NCBI GenBank assembly: GCA_963281255.1
Contig: OY725495.1
Coordinates: forward strand, 4,154,001 to 4,218,000
DNA from: Aphrocallistes beatrix
Taxonomy: Eukaryota > Porifera > Hexactinellida > Sceptrulophora > Aphrocallistidae
DNA length: 64,000 nt
Direction: 5' to 3'
Shown here: positions 31,589 to 42,678 of the stretch, piece by piece
Position numbering within the stretch: position 1 is the stretch's first letter
Layout: each line of letters begins with the position of its first letter
The notes under the pieces: generated by a model
What the model was told of the DNA's origin: nothing
What the model saw: the letters and a program-made list of their open reading frames with translations, nothing else
Database searches by the model: none
Position numbers and translations under genes: made by a program

Positions 31589-31637
31589 GCTTTTAGAGAA
31601 TTGATATTCATTTCTAATTGAACTGATATTGATATTG

Positions 31638-32927
31638 ATGGCAACAAGAACAAGTGTACCGTTAGAACCTGAGACAGGGACTGAGTTATGTCGAGTTAAG
31701 CTAGAGGGAGGTTCATTGGGAGGATACAGAAGTGACATTCTAACCGAAAACCTTTCTGAGAGAGAAGGAGCCATCTACAAATGTATGAGATGTAATGGAA
31801 TAATGAAAGATGCTTCAATTTCTAACATTGGAGAACAATTGTGTGTTTTTTGTAAGCGAGAAGATGAACAAATTCATCCTAATGCAAACGTCCGTAACAC
31901 AATTCTATCATTGAAGTGTGCCTGTCCCTTATCCAAGCGAGGCTGTGAGTGGTTGGGTAGGCTGGAGAATGTGGAAAATCACCTGACTACATGTGGTTAC
32001 GTGTATGAGTCGTGTCAGCTGTTGTGTGGCATTGTGACAACACGTGCTGAGATGGGAAGGCACGTGCGGGAGGAATGCTCCCAACGTGAAGAGGCGTGTT
32101 TGCACTGTTCGGGAGTGCATAAGGTGTGTGAGATGGTAGAGCATGTGAAGGTGTGTGGGAAGGTATTCGTGTTGTGTGAATTGGGGTGTGGGACACGTGT
32201 GCGTCGCGAGAGTATTTTGTTTCATCTCGAGAGTGAGTGTTCTGAAGAGTCAGTTGTGTGTCCATATGAGAAGTACAGGTGTGAAGTGGTGGGGTTAAAA
32301 CGACGAGAGTTGAAACAACATTTGGAAGAGAATAGATCTCTACACACAGAACTCAAGCTCAACGTAATGGAAGAAAAGTTTTGTAAATATACTAATTTAG
32401 AAAAGAAGTTTGAAATCTTTGAAAGCGAGGTCAAAGGATTAAAAGTTGAGATAGAGATTAAAAGTAAAGAAATACAGACTTTAACTGAAGAAGTAGAAGT
32501 CTTGAAGGATCATTCTCTCAGAAATTTTGGTAAAGTGAAGTGGACTATAAATGAATTTGCTAAGAAGTTTAAACCTAAACTCGGCCGTAGCTACTCAGAT
32601 TTCTATGTAGTTGCAGGTTATGGATTTAGTTTGATTCATTATTCTGATGCTCATAATTTTATAATTGAAATCTATCCTATAAGTGGAGTTAATTATGATT
32701 CATTAGAATGGCCTTTCAAAGCTATTTTCATCACACGAGTGGTTTGTCATAGAGACATCAAGAATTCTCTGATCTTCAAAAGTCCTCTGATAGTTTTATC
32801 TAAAGAGCAATTAAACCGGTTAAATTCTAAAATAGCTTCAATTCCTCTCTCTACAAATTTAAAAGAGTTCATTGAGTCAGACAGTTTGGAGTTGGAGGTT
32901 GCAGTTCGAATTCTCAAAAATATTTAA
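31638..32927 (+). CDS. TRAF-MATH zinc-finger protein, array copy TRAF2
   Basis: 429 residues from the ATG that aligns with all sister copies; an in-frame ATT start codon upstream is not used. Same layout as TRAF1, with zinc knuckle CMRCNGIM / LCVFCKRE, zinc fingers CACPLSKRGCEWLGRLENVE to CPYEKYRCEVV, a longer coiled coil (EEKFCKYTNLEKKFEIFESE) and MATH domain (KWTINEFAKKFKPKLGRSYS). The zinc-finger block carries a few private replacements (HVYESC context Gly-Tyr-Val, TTRAEMG). The MATH loop reads SKEQLNRLNSKIASIP. Followed by a cytochrome b5 remnant. Confidence 0.9.
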   Translation: MATRTSVPLEPETGTELCRVKLEGGSLGGYRSDILTENLSEREGAIYKCMRCNGIMKDASISNIGEQLCVFCKREDEQIHPNANVRNTILSLKCACPLSKRGCEWLGRLENVENHLTTCGYVYESCQLLCGIVTTRAEMGRHVREECSQREEACLHCSGVHKVCEMVEHVKVCGKVFVLCELGCGTRVRRESILFHLESECSEESVVCPYEKYRCEVVGLKRRELKQHLEENRSLHTELKLNVMEEKFCKYTNLEKKFEIFESEVKGLKVEIEIKSKEIQTLTEEVEVLKDHSLRNFGKVKWTINEFAKKFKPKLGRSYSDFYVVAGYGFSLIHYSDAHNFIIEIYPISGVNYDSLEWPFKAIFITRVVCHRDIKNSLIFKSPLIVLSKEQLNRLNSKIASIPLSTNLKEFIESDSLELEVAVRILKNI

Positions 32928-33320
32928 TTCTAATTACGTACAGTATTTTTTTAAAAATGTTTCTTGTTTACATTTTTGTATTTCTACTATTCTTAATGCA
33001 TTTTCTTCTATCTTACAGGGACGGATCTAGAGTTTTTAAAGGGAGATTGTTGTGGATTTGTGGTTAGGGAGGCACAACACGGTCACTGTCAGTTTTCCAG
33101 TGATAAAGTTATATATGCTCAGATTCTTATAAGTTAGTATTACAGTAATTATCCAGCAAAGGAGCTGTTCAAATGTTACGTAACGCAAAATTCTCTGATC
33201 TTAGACACTCCTCTCAAACGCTTTTATTATTTGAATATTGACATGTGCCAATAATTTTTTTCGAACTAACAACCACTCTAGTAGATACCTGAAATTTCTA
33301 ATTACAATACAATTATATTC

Positions 33321-33494
33321 ATGTCTCTCGTGTATGACGTGACTGAGTTTGTTCGGTTCCATCCTGGTGGCTCTGCTATCCTCCTCCGCTACGGCGGACA
33401 GGATGGCAGTGCGGGTTTCGATTGTGTCCGAGAGAAGCAGGGACATCCTAGACTGATACGAGAGAGAATGAAGAGTCTGTGCCGTTATTGCTAA
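33321..33494 (+). pseudogene. Cytochrome b5-domain remnant (b5-B), 57-codon open frame
   Basis: Only the last part of the b5-A gene is left. By chance or selection an ATG just before it opens a 57-residue frame, MSLVYDVTEFVRFHPGGSAI and onwards to MKSLCRYC. It retains HPGG and the second ligand GHPRLIRERM but not the first strands of the fold. The last residues are frameshifted relative to b5-A (SLACAVIAK). All membrane helices are missing. It stands after TRAF2, where an intact gene stands after TRAF1. Confidence 0.8.
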
Positions 33495-33602
33495 TTAATG
33501 AGTTATTCATTCCCTTTAATATTACTCAAACTGAGTAAACCGATATCAAGATTATACTGGATTCTGCGTATGAGTAGTTTATGATGACGCTGGCGACAAA
33601 TA

Positions 33603-34021
33603 CAGTCGAACCTGCTATAACGGCCACTCTGTATAACGGTCACGTGTCTATAGCGGTCACCATTGAACAGTCCCGTCCGAAATTCCATAATATTTACCCT
33701 GTGTATAGCGGTCACCTGCTCAACGCGTCCCTTACTGACCCAAAAACTGTGTATAACGGCCATCATCTGTCTATAATGGTCACTACCTGTAACGACCATC
33801 AAATTTTTCACCTTTTTATGTGTTTATGACAGAACCTGTTACGAACGATAAACAAGTTTCATTATATTACTTCAAGTAATCGATTCTAAAAGCTTGATAT
33901 TCATTTCACTACGTTGATACTTTTTGGGGATTAAGACAATCACTTGTATATAACGGCCACCTGTGTATAACGGCCAATTTTGTCCAGTCCCTTGGGTGGC
34001 CGTTATATACAGGTTACACTG
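33603..34021. repeat. Inverted-repeat transposon (GTATAACGGCC family)
   Basis: Left end CAGTCGAACCTGCTATAACG + GCC, with internal TGTATAACGGTCAC repeats; right end GGCCGTTATATACAGGTTAC + ACTG. TA on both sides. Pogo/Tigger-like ends, no transposase frame. Confidence 0.8.
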
Positions 34022-35276
34022 TATACAAATTTAATTTTATTGTATTCTTATTCATCCAATTATGATTGCTTTGGTTAGAAAAACTATTCTTTTATGGAAT
34101 CTCATTATTTACCTATTTAACCTGACTCCCACATGCCAATAATCAGCTTTCTGCGCCTGGCAGTTTCTTCAATCAATTCGTTACAGATATATAATTATAT
34201 TAATTGAGTTTTAATAGTAAAGATATCTAGCTCTTGCAGTTTTCAAGATATGACCTCAATTGATCAAAATGTGTTTCCATAGCAACACCGGAATGTGGCA
34301 ATATTCCATTTAAAAATTCAATATTTTTCACATCAACCCATTCATGGCTCAGTTCTATGAGAAAAAACTTGATAACATTTAGAAGTGCCCTTAAACTGCC
34401 TATGAAAGTCACTAAATTTGTGATAAATATAATCTATTCCGCAATCATATGATGATTAACCTGAATTTTAACAACGGACATGGGTACTTTAATGCTATAT
34501 TTATGTATGCTGGTAATACATTCCTAAGCTCTATTGTGCGTGGTTAATGATTTTAAGGTGCTCATTTATTAGTTCAACCATTTTCTATCGCATCCCTAGC
34601 CCAAATCCGCAAGTTACTGTGAGGCCTGCTGCGTGAAATTCTGTCTTATATAACAGGAACCATGGATGTACAACTTCCGAGACATTCGCTTAGAATCATT
34701 TGCAAGCTCTGATCTAATGTTATGCAACTTGTAGTTCCTATCTAAGTTGACTAATTCATTGAAAATGATGAAGAATTATGAATTATTCAAAATCTCAAAC
34801 ATTAGTGCAGATTATATGCCCAAAAGTGGTTATAAGGTTGCTCATGTTATATACCTCTAACATTGCTCAGTCCCTAAGCGAAATATCAAATATTTTTTTC
34901 ATTATTTTAGTTTCAAATTTTGAGTAATTCATTGATAATTCATGAATTAGTCAACTTAAGTTCCTATTACAGAATGATATTTTACAAATGATGTTTTTTT
35001 CTACTTTGATTCTAATTCCTATTCTATTTCTTGAGCACCGTATACATTATTGAGTTTGCGAAAGAAAATAGAACAAAATAATGTTAAATATTATTCTATA
35101 ATAGGAACTACAAGTTGCATAATATATTAAATCAATGCTTGAGGCTTCTAGGCGGGTGTCTCAGAATTTCACGTAACAGAGGTCTTATATGTAGTAGGTC
35201 ATGCATTGTTTAAGTTTTTATCTGATTTCAAATTGAATAGTCTTGAAAATATATGTATTCAAATGATGTGTTTTTC
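34022..35276. other. Gene-free 1.2-kb interval before TRAF3
   Basis: Contains an imperfect long inverted similarity: CAACTTGTAGTTCCTATCTA near 34728 and ATAGGAACTACAAGTTGCAT near 35099, with GACTAATTCATTGA near 34749 answered by TGAATTAGTCAACTTA near 34950. This suggests a fold-back element of about 450 bases (34680-35170). No coding sequence recognised. Confidence 0.5.
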
Positions 35277-35284
35277 TATAAATA
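35277..35284 (+). promoter_or_regulatory. TATA box of TRAF3
   Basis: TATAAATA, 51 bases before the ATG at 35328, in the conserved TTTTTCTATAAATAG context, although the gene itself is broken. Confidence 0.7.
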
Positions 35285-35327
35285 GTATTTAGAGAATTGA
35301 TATTCATTTCTTATTCAACTGATATTG

Positions 35328-36588
35328 ATGGCAACAAGAACAAGTGTACCGTTAGAACCTGAGACAGGGACTGAGTTATGTCGAGTTAAGCTAGAGGGAG
35401 GTTCATTGGGAGGATACAGAAGTGACATTCTAACCGAAAACCTTTCTGAGAGAGAAAATAGCATGCTAACGTGTCTGAGGTGTAAAGGAATAATGAAAGA
35501 CGCATCAATTGTCAAAGCTGGAGAACAGTTGTGTTCTTGCTGTGTAAAAGAAGGAGAACAATCTCTTCCAAGTGCAAACGTCCGTAACACAATTCTATCA
35601 TTGAAGTGTGCCTGTCCCTTATCCAAGCGAAGCTGTGAGTGGTTGGGTAGGCTGGAGATTGTGGGAAATCACCTGACTACATGTGGTCACGTGTATGAGT
35701 CGTGTCAGCTGTTGTGTGGCGTTGTGACAACACGTGATGAGATGGGAAGGCACGTGCGGGAGGAATGCTCCCAACGTGAAGAAGCGTGTTTGCACTGTTC
35801 GGGAGTGCATAAGGTGTGTGAGATGGTAGAGCATGTGAAGGTGTGTGGGAAGGTATTCGTGTTGTGTGAATTGGGATGTGGGACACGTGTGCGTCGCGAG
35901 AGTATTTTGTTTCATCTCTCGAGTGAGTGTTCTGAAGAGTCAGTTGTGTGTCCGTATGAGAAGTACAGGTGTGAAGTGGTGGTGTTAAAACGACGAGAGC
36001 TGAAACAACATTTGGGAGAGAATAGACTCCTACACACAGAACTGAAACTCACTGCTTTGGAGGAAAAGTTTGAGAATTCTGTGAAAAAGAATGAGTTACT
36101 CGAAAAAAAGGTCGAATCTTTAGAAAATGAACGTTAAAGAAATCGAAATATTGATAGATGTTCAGGTCAGACATGAAAGTAAAGTAAAATGGACTATAAA
36201 AGAATTTGCAAAGATGTTTAAGCCAAAACTCAGCTCTCTCTATTCTGACGAATATCGTTCTGATTTCTATGCAGTTGCAGATTATAGATTTAAGTTGGGT
36301 CATTATTCTGATAATCATGATTTTATAATTGGATTCGATCCTATAAGTGGAGATAATTATGATTCGTTAGAATGGCCTTTCAAAGCTATTTTTATCACAC
36401 GAATGGTTTGTCATAGAGACATCAAGAATTCTCTGATCTTCAAAAGTCCTCTGATAGTTTTATCTAAACAGCAATATACCTCGGGTCATAAAATAGCTTC
36501 AATTCCTCTCTCTACAGATTTGGAAGAGTTCATTAAATCAGACAGTTTGGAGTTGGAGATTACAGTTCAAATTCTCAAAAATATTTAA
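35328..36588 (+). pseudogene. TRAF-MATH array copy TRAF3, frameshifted
   Basis: Leader, zinc knuckle (CLRCKGIM, LCSCCVKE), zinc fingers and the first half of the coiled coil are open to 36137. There an 11-base deletion between two AAAATGAAC repeats (relative to TRAF4, GAAAATGAACTGAAAATGAA) changes the frame and brings in TAA. The coiled-coil end and complete MATH domain follow in another frame (36127-36588; KWTIKEFAKMFKPKLSSLYS). It could still yield a MATH-less zinc-finger protein of 269 residues. Closest to TRAF4 in the MATH domain (inserted DEYRSDFY). Confidence 0.85.
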
Positions 36589-37502
36589 TTTAGTTACGTA
36601 CATTGTACATTGTTTGCTACCTAAATGTTTCTTGTATTTATTTATATTTCTAAAGCGTTTTTATTGTATTCAAGTTATGATATAAAATGATATAGATAAC
36701 GTTCAATGTGATAGCTCGAGTATTCAAGATTCAACCGAGTTAGTATATGCTCACAGGACTGAGTGACTCGATGAATCATAGCCTGCATTTCCCTTAGCAT
36801 TATTGGAAATCGCTTTAATTTTGCATTTATGCGGTTTATTCAGGTAAATTTCATTATTTAACGACAAAAATGCGTTATTTGGCAAAAGCTAATCACGTTA
36901 ATTAGTGCGATCTGCGGGAATTAACATTATATTGTGACACAAAAGGAGAATCTAATTCAAATGGTAGAATTTTGTAATGGTTACAGCCTATTTTCTAATC
37001 TGCTAGCATAAATATTTTAGTGCAGCTCCTAGTATCACTTATTAGTCATTATCATGGTGTTCTATTTTGAAAATTTCATTAATCGCTGATTTATTAGCCC
37101 AGTAAATAACAACAACGTTACATGTAAACGATTTACGTTTTTATTTTTTTCGTTTTATATCATGCTGGCTACTTAGACTCAAATCTCTTCGGTGCAAAAC
37201 TGTTGTATCTCTAAATATACTTCTATCTTGCGATAATGCAGGCGTGATATGGTCACGAACTTCAGAATTGAGTTGTTGTAACTCAGAATTTGTTTGACTT
37301 CAGTCTCCGAATTACCTGATTACTCAAGTAATTTGTAACAATCGTGTGATTCGATGACGAATTCTGTGAGCATATCTCCCAAAATATAATAATCTCTATT
37401 CCTAATGTACAAATCTTCTAGCTATTTACCCATCAGCATTGACTCAAACTCCTAGAACTCTTTCTAGTTCGATTCAAGGCACAATCCCAGCGGAATTCGA
37501 AA
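36589..37502. repeat. Spacer duplicated at 52268-53176
   Basis: Shares with 52268-53176 the block GATAGCTCGAGTATTCAA, the GTGCGATCTGCGGGAATTAA motif and the approach to the Tudor exon. Both spacers carry small indels. No gene seen. Confidence 0.7.
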
Positions 37503-37689
37503 TGGCCATCAACTCTCCACACCACGAGTGAAGTTTTGGTCCCACATCTAGATGACCCTCGTAACTTCTATGTCCAGTTTGACAATTCTTACGATCAGCT
37601 ACAAAATCTAAGCGAACAGATCAACCAGCACTACTCCAGTCTCAGCGAGAAGGAACTCAACAAGATTACACCCACAAGCATAGTCGTAG
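37503..37689 (+). pseudogene. Tudor-gene exon copy with frameshift (Tudor-B)
   Basis: Homologous to the first exon of the Tudor gene at 53166-53363. One extra base near the start (ATGGCCATCAACT versus ATGGCCATCACT) breaks the frame after the ATG; after it the peptide is LDDPRNFYVQFDNSYDQLQN and on to TPTSIVVG. The splice donor (TAG/GTGAGC) is preserved. The following two Tudor exons are absent; similarity to the other copy stops near 37915. Confidence 0.8.
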
Positions 37690-37756
37690 GTGAGCATCAT
37701 TTTCAACAAGACTTGTATACTGAGCTCACACCACCAAATAGAATTTTTGATCGTGA

Positions 37757-37791
37757 CATAGCCTACTCAATATATAGAGAGTAGGCTATAA
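37757..37791. repeat. Hairpin GCCTACTC...GAGTAGGC
   Basis: CATAGCCTACTC and GAGTAGGCTATA arms around an eight-to-ten-base AT loop. The same hairpin stands at 53629-53662 in the duplicate. Confidence 0.6.
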
Positions 37792-37914
37792 TCGTGAGTA
37801 TTATCTCTGTTCATGGAGTAGGAGAATATTGGCTGGAACCAAAACGGGCCTGGCAAATGCAAACATCGAAATGGGCTGAAAAAGAGTTTCGTTGGCGCAA
37901 TACATTATTAACTA

Positions 37915-38712
37915 GACAAGCGGGCTGTGCGGCTAGAAGACACTTTGTGTCTGCCGGAGGCGCCCTTTGGGCTCCTGGGGTCACATTGATTAATTATAAG
38001 GGAGATAACATCTCTAAATACGTCTATCCTACTGTTATAATCGATATCGCACGAAAAATCGCAAAATTTCGATACATAATAATGGCGTCATAACAGAGTG
38101 ATGAGTCGTCATTTTTTGATGATAGTTACATCATATGTGAGGTATATTGATATACAGATTCTATAAAAATTTCAGCCTTTTCTATCACTAAAAATGGCTG
38201 AGTTAAGGTCGAAAAACTGAAATTTCTAATTATAAAAAGGTGACAATGACGTCATAATTCCATGATGAGCCGACATTTTCATCTGAGCTCAGAACTTACT
38301 GGAACCATAGCCAAAAATCAACTTCCTCTACTTGGTAGTTTCTTCAATCTATTTGTTATATACAAGCACGCTTGCTTGCGCTGCGCGGCTTGCGGACACA
38401 AAAAAAAAATTTCGCTTAGATCTTAGAACTTAATCGTAGTCATATCATTTGACACTTACATGCCAATTTTCACACCTCTATGACTTCCCAATTCTTCAAT
38501 CAATTCGGACAAACACACAAAAAAATCCTAGCATTTTATTAATATATAAGATATAGACCAGTGTTTCCCTTAGGATTATTGGAAAGCGCGTTTATTTTGC
38601 AATTTTTGTGCGGTTTATTCTGGTAAATTGCATTATTTAACAACAAAATCACGTTATTCGACAACTAAACGCACTCGGCGGGAACACTCTATAATACTCT
38701 ATCCCATCCTAG
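37915..38712. other. Non-coding interval before the talin exons
   Basis: Contains SINE-like GC-rich patches (about 37917-37990 and 38365-38400, with CTTGCTTGCGCTGCGCGGCT) and otherwise AT-rich sequence. No gene recognised. Confidence 0.4.
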
Positions 38713-39632
38713 CACTAAGCTTCTGTTGGCTGCCAAAGCATTGGCAGCAGACCCCAACGCTCCCAACGCTAAGAACCAGTTAGCAGCAGCCGCTAGACTG
38801 GTCACGGACAGCATCAATACTCTCATCAACGTCTGCACTAGCTCCGCTCCTGGACAGAAGGAATGTGATATCGCACTCAGGAATATACAGATGGTGGCTT
38901 CTGTGTTAAACGATCCTAAGATTAGATTGTTGGTTGTTTATCAATGTTGAAAGTGAATAGACAAACTTTAGAGTTTGATTCGTATGAACTACGTATCACC
39001 TTTCATACAAACAACAGTAATCTATAGTTAATTAACTATTGTAGAAATAGAATACAATTTTGCATAAACAAATGTGAACAAACGAACTATAAAATTTATT
39101 TATTCTATAAATAAACTTAGCAATGTAAACAAATGTAAACGAACAAACTGTAAACATTTATGTGCTATATATAAACTTTGACATACTTGTAAACAACAGA
39201 ATCTCGAGTTCACTGTATTAGAATACAATTTTGCATAAACAAATGTAAACAAACGAACTATAAACATTTGTGTGTTATATGTAAACTTTGTAATGTAAAC
39301 AACAGTAATTTCCAGTTCACTGTAGTAAAGTACAATAATAAGTAAACAAATGTAAACATACACAAACATGTTATTTCACATCTAACTCCATGTTTAGGAG
39401 CCAGTGAATGATTCTAGCTTCTTCGACTGCCTAGAGACGGTACTGGAGAAAAGCAATGTACTCAACGAGTCCGTTACGGAGATCTCCACGAGTGCAAGAG
39501 AAGGCAACCATGAGAAGTTCTGTGAGAGTATCAGAACTCTCTCTTCCTGTGTCATCGTTCTCTCTGAGTCCTCAGCTCACGCAGCTTATCTAGTCGGCGT
39601 ATCTGACCCTAGATCTGACCCTGCTATTCCAG
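38713..39632 (+). pseudogene. TLN1: Orphan two-exon talin fragment
   Basis: Exon 1 (from CCTAG/CACTAAG at 38713 to about 38920) encodes KLLLAAKALAADPNAPNAKN, QLAAAARLVTDSINTLINVC and APGQKECDIALRNIQMVASV. Exon 2 (39398-39632, TTTAG/GAGCC to CCAG/GTAATG) encodes SFFDCLETVLEKSNVLNESV and SAHAAYLVGVSDPRSDPAIP. Both align in order with consecutive parts of the talin rod (helical bundles linking integrins to actin). A full talin has about 2,500 residues; no other talin exon is in the window, and exon 1 lacks a GT donor at the expected place (AAG/ATTAGA). This is therefore a displaced gene piece, not a gene. Confidence 0.8.
39045..39365. repeat. Degenerate tandem repeat in the talin-fragment intron
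   Basis: Units of roughly 170 bases built from GAATACAATTTTGCATAAAC, AAATGTAAACAAACGAACTA and ATATGTAAACTTTG recur at about 39048 and 39219, with partial units around them. Confidence 0.6.
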
Positions 39633-39647
39633 GTAATGGGGTGGGAG

Positions 39648-40112
39648 TATACTGGACAAAGTATTCGCACACCTCAATATTTCCCACCCGAATTGTTATA
39701 ATTATAATCAATTTGTGCAGTCAAAGGCATTTAATTAGTAACAGATACACTAAATCTGGCTTCAAATTCGTTTTCTTAACATTCTAATTACTCACTTTGT
39801 AAGCTTTCAACCTAATTACTTTCCTTCAAGATTTAATATTTTCAGCATTTGCTACCCTATGCCACATATCACGAGTTATCACCATTGTATATGATGGCAT
39901 TGGTGGTACGAGGTGGCACAGTTGAAAATGTTTAACCTTGTGGGAGAGTAATCGAGTGGAAAGAATATAAAGTGAGCATTTGAATGTGAAGGATTCGAAT
40001 TTGAAGTTAAATTAAGCGTATCTCTTACAAATTAAATGCCTTCGACACGCTAAATAGCTTAGTATTATAACTATTTGCATGGTAAATTTTGAGGTGTGCG
40101 AATACTTATATG
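39648..40112. repeat. Tc1/mariner-like non-autonomous element
   Basis: Left end TACTGGACAAAGTATTCGCA + CACCTCAA; right end the inverse TTGAGGTGTGCGAATACTTA. Interior AT-rich, no transposase frame. Confidence 0.7.
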
Positions 40113-40484
40113 CAGAATGTGATCATTACTCGACTCAAAGCATTTTCCACCAAATCGAACTTAAGACTTCTCCAAACAAAAATCAGCTAAATTGTCAAGT
40201 GTGCAAATGTGACTTTATTTTACAATAATCTCATGATTGTTGTTATTGTCATGTTGTGTTTTTTCATCGAACTTTTGTTTTATTACTGTTAAGTAATTAC
40301 TTATATAATTATGTATACTTGTAGTAGCGAAGTATTGAATCATATCATGTGAGAAATATGAGACTTAACATACGATAAGATTACTGCTATATATAATATA
40401 TAAACATCCATTCTAATAAATAAAAATTCAATTCGAATACATTCAAAAACATTTCAATTCTAACCAATTCACAAAGCTGAAAAT

Positions 40485-41732
40485 ATGGCTACACAATTCC
40501 CAGAACCAGCACAGCCTATAAACACCATCGAAGAAGAAATAAACCAATTCTTCGATAGAATAGTTGTCTGTGTTGACTACAGAAGAAGAGCACTCATCGC
40601 TGAAGCGAATGAGAAGAAAGAAGAAAAGAGAGAGAAACTGAAGAGAAATGAACAGAGCGAGCAACAGCTAATAGCGTTGAAAGTAGACACAGAACGAAAC
40701 CTGAAAGAGAACTTCCTCAAAGAAACTCAAGAAAGAATCTTGAAAGAGTTAGAAGACAAACTAGCAGAGGTGCGACTCCATCAACCAGAGACACGCCTGA
40801 AGTTTCAGGGAGACTCGGGACACGTGGAACAACTGATCCTAGGTCTGGGAAAAATTATCGAACAAGAAGTGCTAGTAGTCCCCCGCTACCAGGATATGAA
40901 AGTAACGGTAGCAGTGGGGAAGAAAGGAGAGGGAGATGGAGAGATCTCAAATCCTCATGGTATCGCAATTGACCAGCACACAGGCAATATTTACGTAGCA
41001 CAAGGAACAGGACATATTGAAGGTAGTGGAAGAGTATCCATCTTCTCTCAGTCAGGAGAGTTCCTAAATAGCTTCGGACAGGAATACTTGAATTGCCCAC
41101 GCGCCATAGCAATAAATGGAAACTACGTGTATGTGTCAGATAATAAAACTCAAAAAGTGCTCCAATTCAACCAAGGAACTAACATCAGTCTAGTCAAGAG
41201 TGTAGGAGGTCAGGGATCTGAAGATGGAAAGTTTAATCATCCAAGTCAAATATGCGTTTCCAAGCATGGAGATGTGTACGTAGCTGATTGTGGGAATCAT
41301 CGGATACAAATCCTGGATAGTTCTCTCCATTTCCTACGCAAAATATCTCACGAATCATTGAACGAGCCACGTGACATCAAGCTAACAGAAGATGAAGTGT
41401 ATGTGCTTAGTACTGAAGACAACCCCTGTATCCATGTCTTCTCCCACAACGGAGAGAAGATACGTTCTTTGATAGCACGAGGCAAAAACCAGTGTGTTAG
41501 TGAGGCTTATTACTTCTGTCTAGATGCAGACAAGAATATAATAATCAGTGATTATGAAGATGACTGCATTAAAGTATTTTCTGCTGAAGGAACATTCCTG
41601 CACAAGATAGGAAAACGAGGTCATGAGAAAGGAATGTTTCAATATCCTGAAGGAATCGGTTTGACGAAAGATCTCAAGCTAATGGTCGTGTCTAATAATA
41701 AGAATTATGGTCTGCAAATATTTTCTTGTTGA
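40485..41732 (+). CDS. Coiled-coil plus NHL-propeller protein
   Basis: 415 residues, intronless. Residues about 12-115 are charged and helical (EEEINQFFDRIVVCVDYRRR, then EKKEEKREKLKRNEQSEQQL), predicted coiled coil. Residues about 143-415 form an NHL propeller: GKKGEGDGEISNPHGIAIDQ, CPRAIAINGNYVYVSDNKTQ, SEDGKFNHPSQICVSKHGDV and GMFQYPEGIGLTKDLKLMVV. This is the C-terminal half of a TRIM-NHL protein without RING and B-boxes. Its relative at 21190-22080 has the propeller only. A TATATATAATATATAAAC run lies about 95 bases before the ATG. Role unknown; such propellers are usually ligand- or RNA-binding (family knowledge). Confidence 0.88.
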   Translation: MATQFPEPAQPINTIEEEINQFFDRIVVCVDYRRRALIAEANEKKEEKREKLKRNEQSEQQLIALKVDTERNLKENFLKETQERILKELEDKLAEVRLHQPETRLKFQGDSGHVEQLILGLGKIIEQEVLVVPRYQDMKVTVAVGKKGEGDGEISNPHGIAIDQHTGNIYVAQGTGHIEGSGRVSIFSQSGEFLNSFGQEYLNCPRAIAINGNYVYVSDNKTQKVLQFNQGTNISLVKSVGGQGSEDGKFNHPSQICVSKHGDVYVADCGNHRIQILDSSLHFLRKISHESLNEPRDIKLTEDEVYVLSTEDNPCIHVFSHNGEKIRSLIARGKNQCVSEAYYFCLDADKNIIISDYEDDCIKVFSAEGTFLHKIGKRGHEKGMFQYPEGIGLTKDLKLMVVSNNKNYGLQIFSC

Positions 41733-42118
41733 ATTCATCAAACATGTGATTTAGTGCTCTACCTCTGTAGTACATTCCTAGTGATATGATGTGTATATAA
41801 GAATGTGTTAGTTTAAAAGTTATAATTTATTGAATCTTAAGAACACAATGTGTAGAGATCTACACTAGTGCACCAAACTGCCATACTAATTACCTCAAAT
41901 CTACCAATTTTATTCCAAAGTTCAGAAATTCTCAGATAGATTCCAACATTAGAAATTTTCAGTTAGGATTTCCTGTTAATCCAATTATGGGAATACAATT
42001 TCGCAGAAATTACTCTTTTATGCTTAATTAATTTGCACAGAGAAAACTGTGTATTTTTTAGCAAAAATGTCTAACAAAGTTTATTTTTTCACATTATAAT
42101 ATAGTTTAATGGATTAAT
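41733..42118. other. 3' flank of the NHL gene
   Basis: AT-rich; no gene or clear repeat. Confidence 0.35.
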
Positions 42119-42545
42119 AGGGTCACATCGGTCAGAGGACATTTTGGCCCTATGAACTCTATTAACCGAAAACATTTTGTATTAGCTTCTATGTGTGAGA
42201 ACTATTCCGATCCAAAAGTAGTCCTGTTGCGTGATATCTTGAGATCCTAGTATTATTGTGGCACATGGCACTATTTACTATGGTAGAACTCCATATGGAC
42301 CATGGATCAATTATATTTTCATTTATGGTCCATATAGGGTTCTACCATAGTAAATTGTGTCGCGTGCCACAATTCAGTGCTACGATGAAACCGATTGAAC
42401 CACAAGGCCATTTGAGTAAACCAAACAAAATCCAAGAATGCTACGATATCTCAAAATATTACGATCTCAAGATATCACGGTACTAAATCATCCATGGTTA
42501 CTTAATACTAGAATCTCAAGATATCACGCAACAGGACTATTAAAA
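42119..42545. repeat. Nested inverted repeats
   Basis: An outer pair, TAGTCCTGTTGCGTGATATC (42220) with GATATCACGCAACAGGACTA (ending 42541), encloses an inner palindrome with arms TTTACTATGGTAGAACTCCA + TATGGACCATGG and TGGTCCATATAGGGTTCTAC + CATAGTAAA (about 42271-42356). The left part (GTCACATCGGTCAGAGGACA) matches the MITEs at 57674-57796 and 60530-60796, so a fold-back element is nested in that family. Confidence 0.75.
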
Positions 42546-42678
42546 TTAACCTGAAATGAGTAAACAATGTTCCTAGTCTTAGGCACGATCTATGCTTTGA
42601 ATCAATAACCAACTATGTATGTAACAAAGTTTCAATATTATTCTATAAAATTATTGCACATAGATTCATTAGCTAAGT

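Noticed and set aside
39100..39369. 89-codon minus-strand frame rich in Val/Leu/Tyr
   Set aside because: It lies in an AT-rich tandem repeat in the talin-fragment intron; low complexity, no homology recognised.
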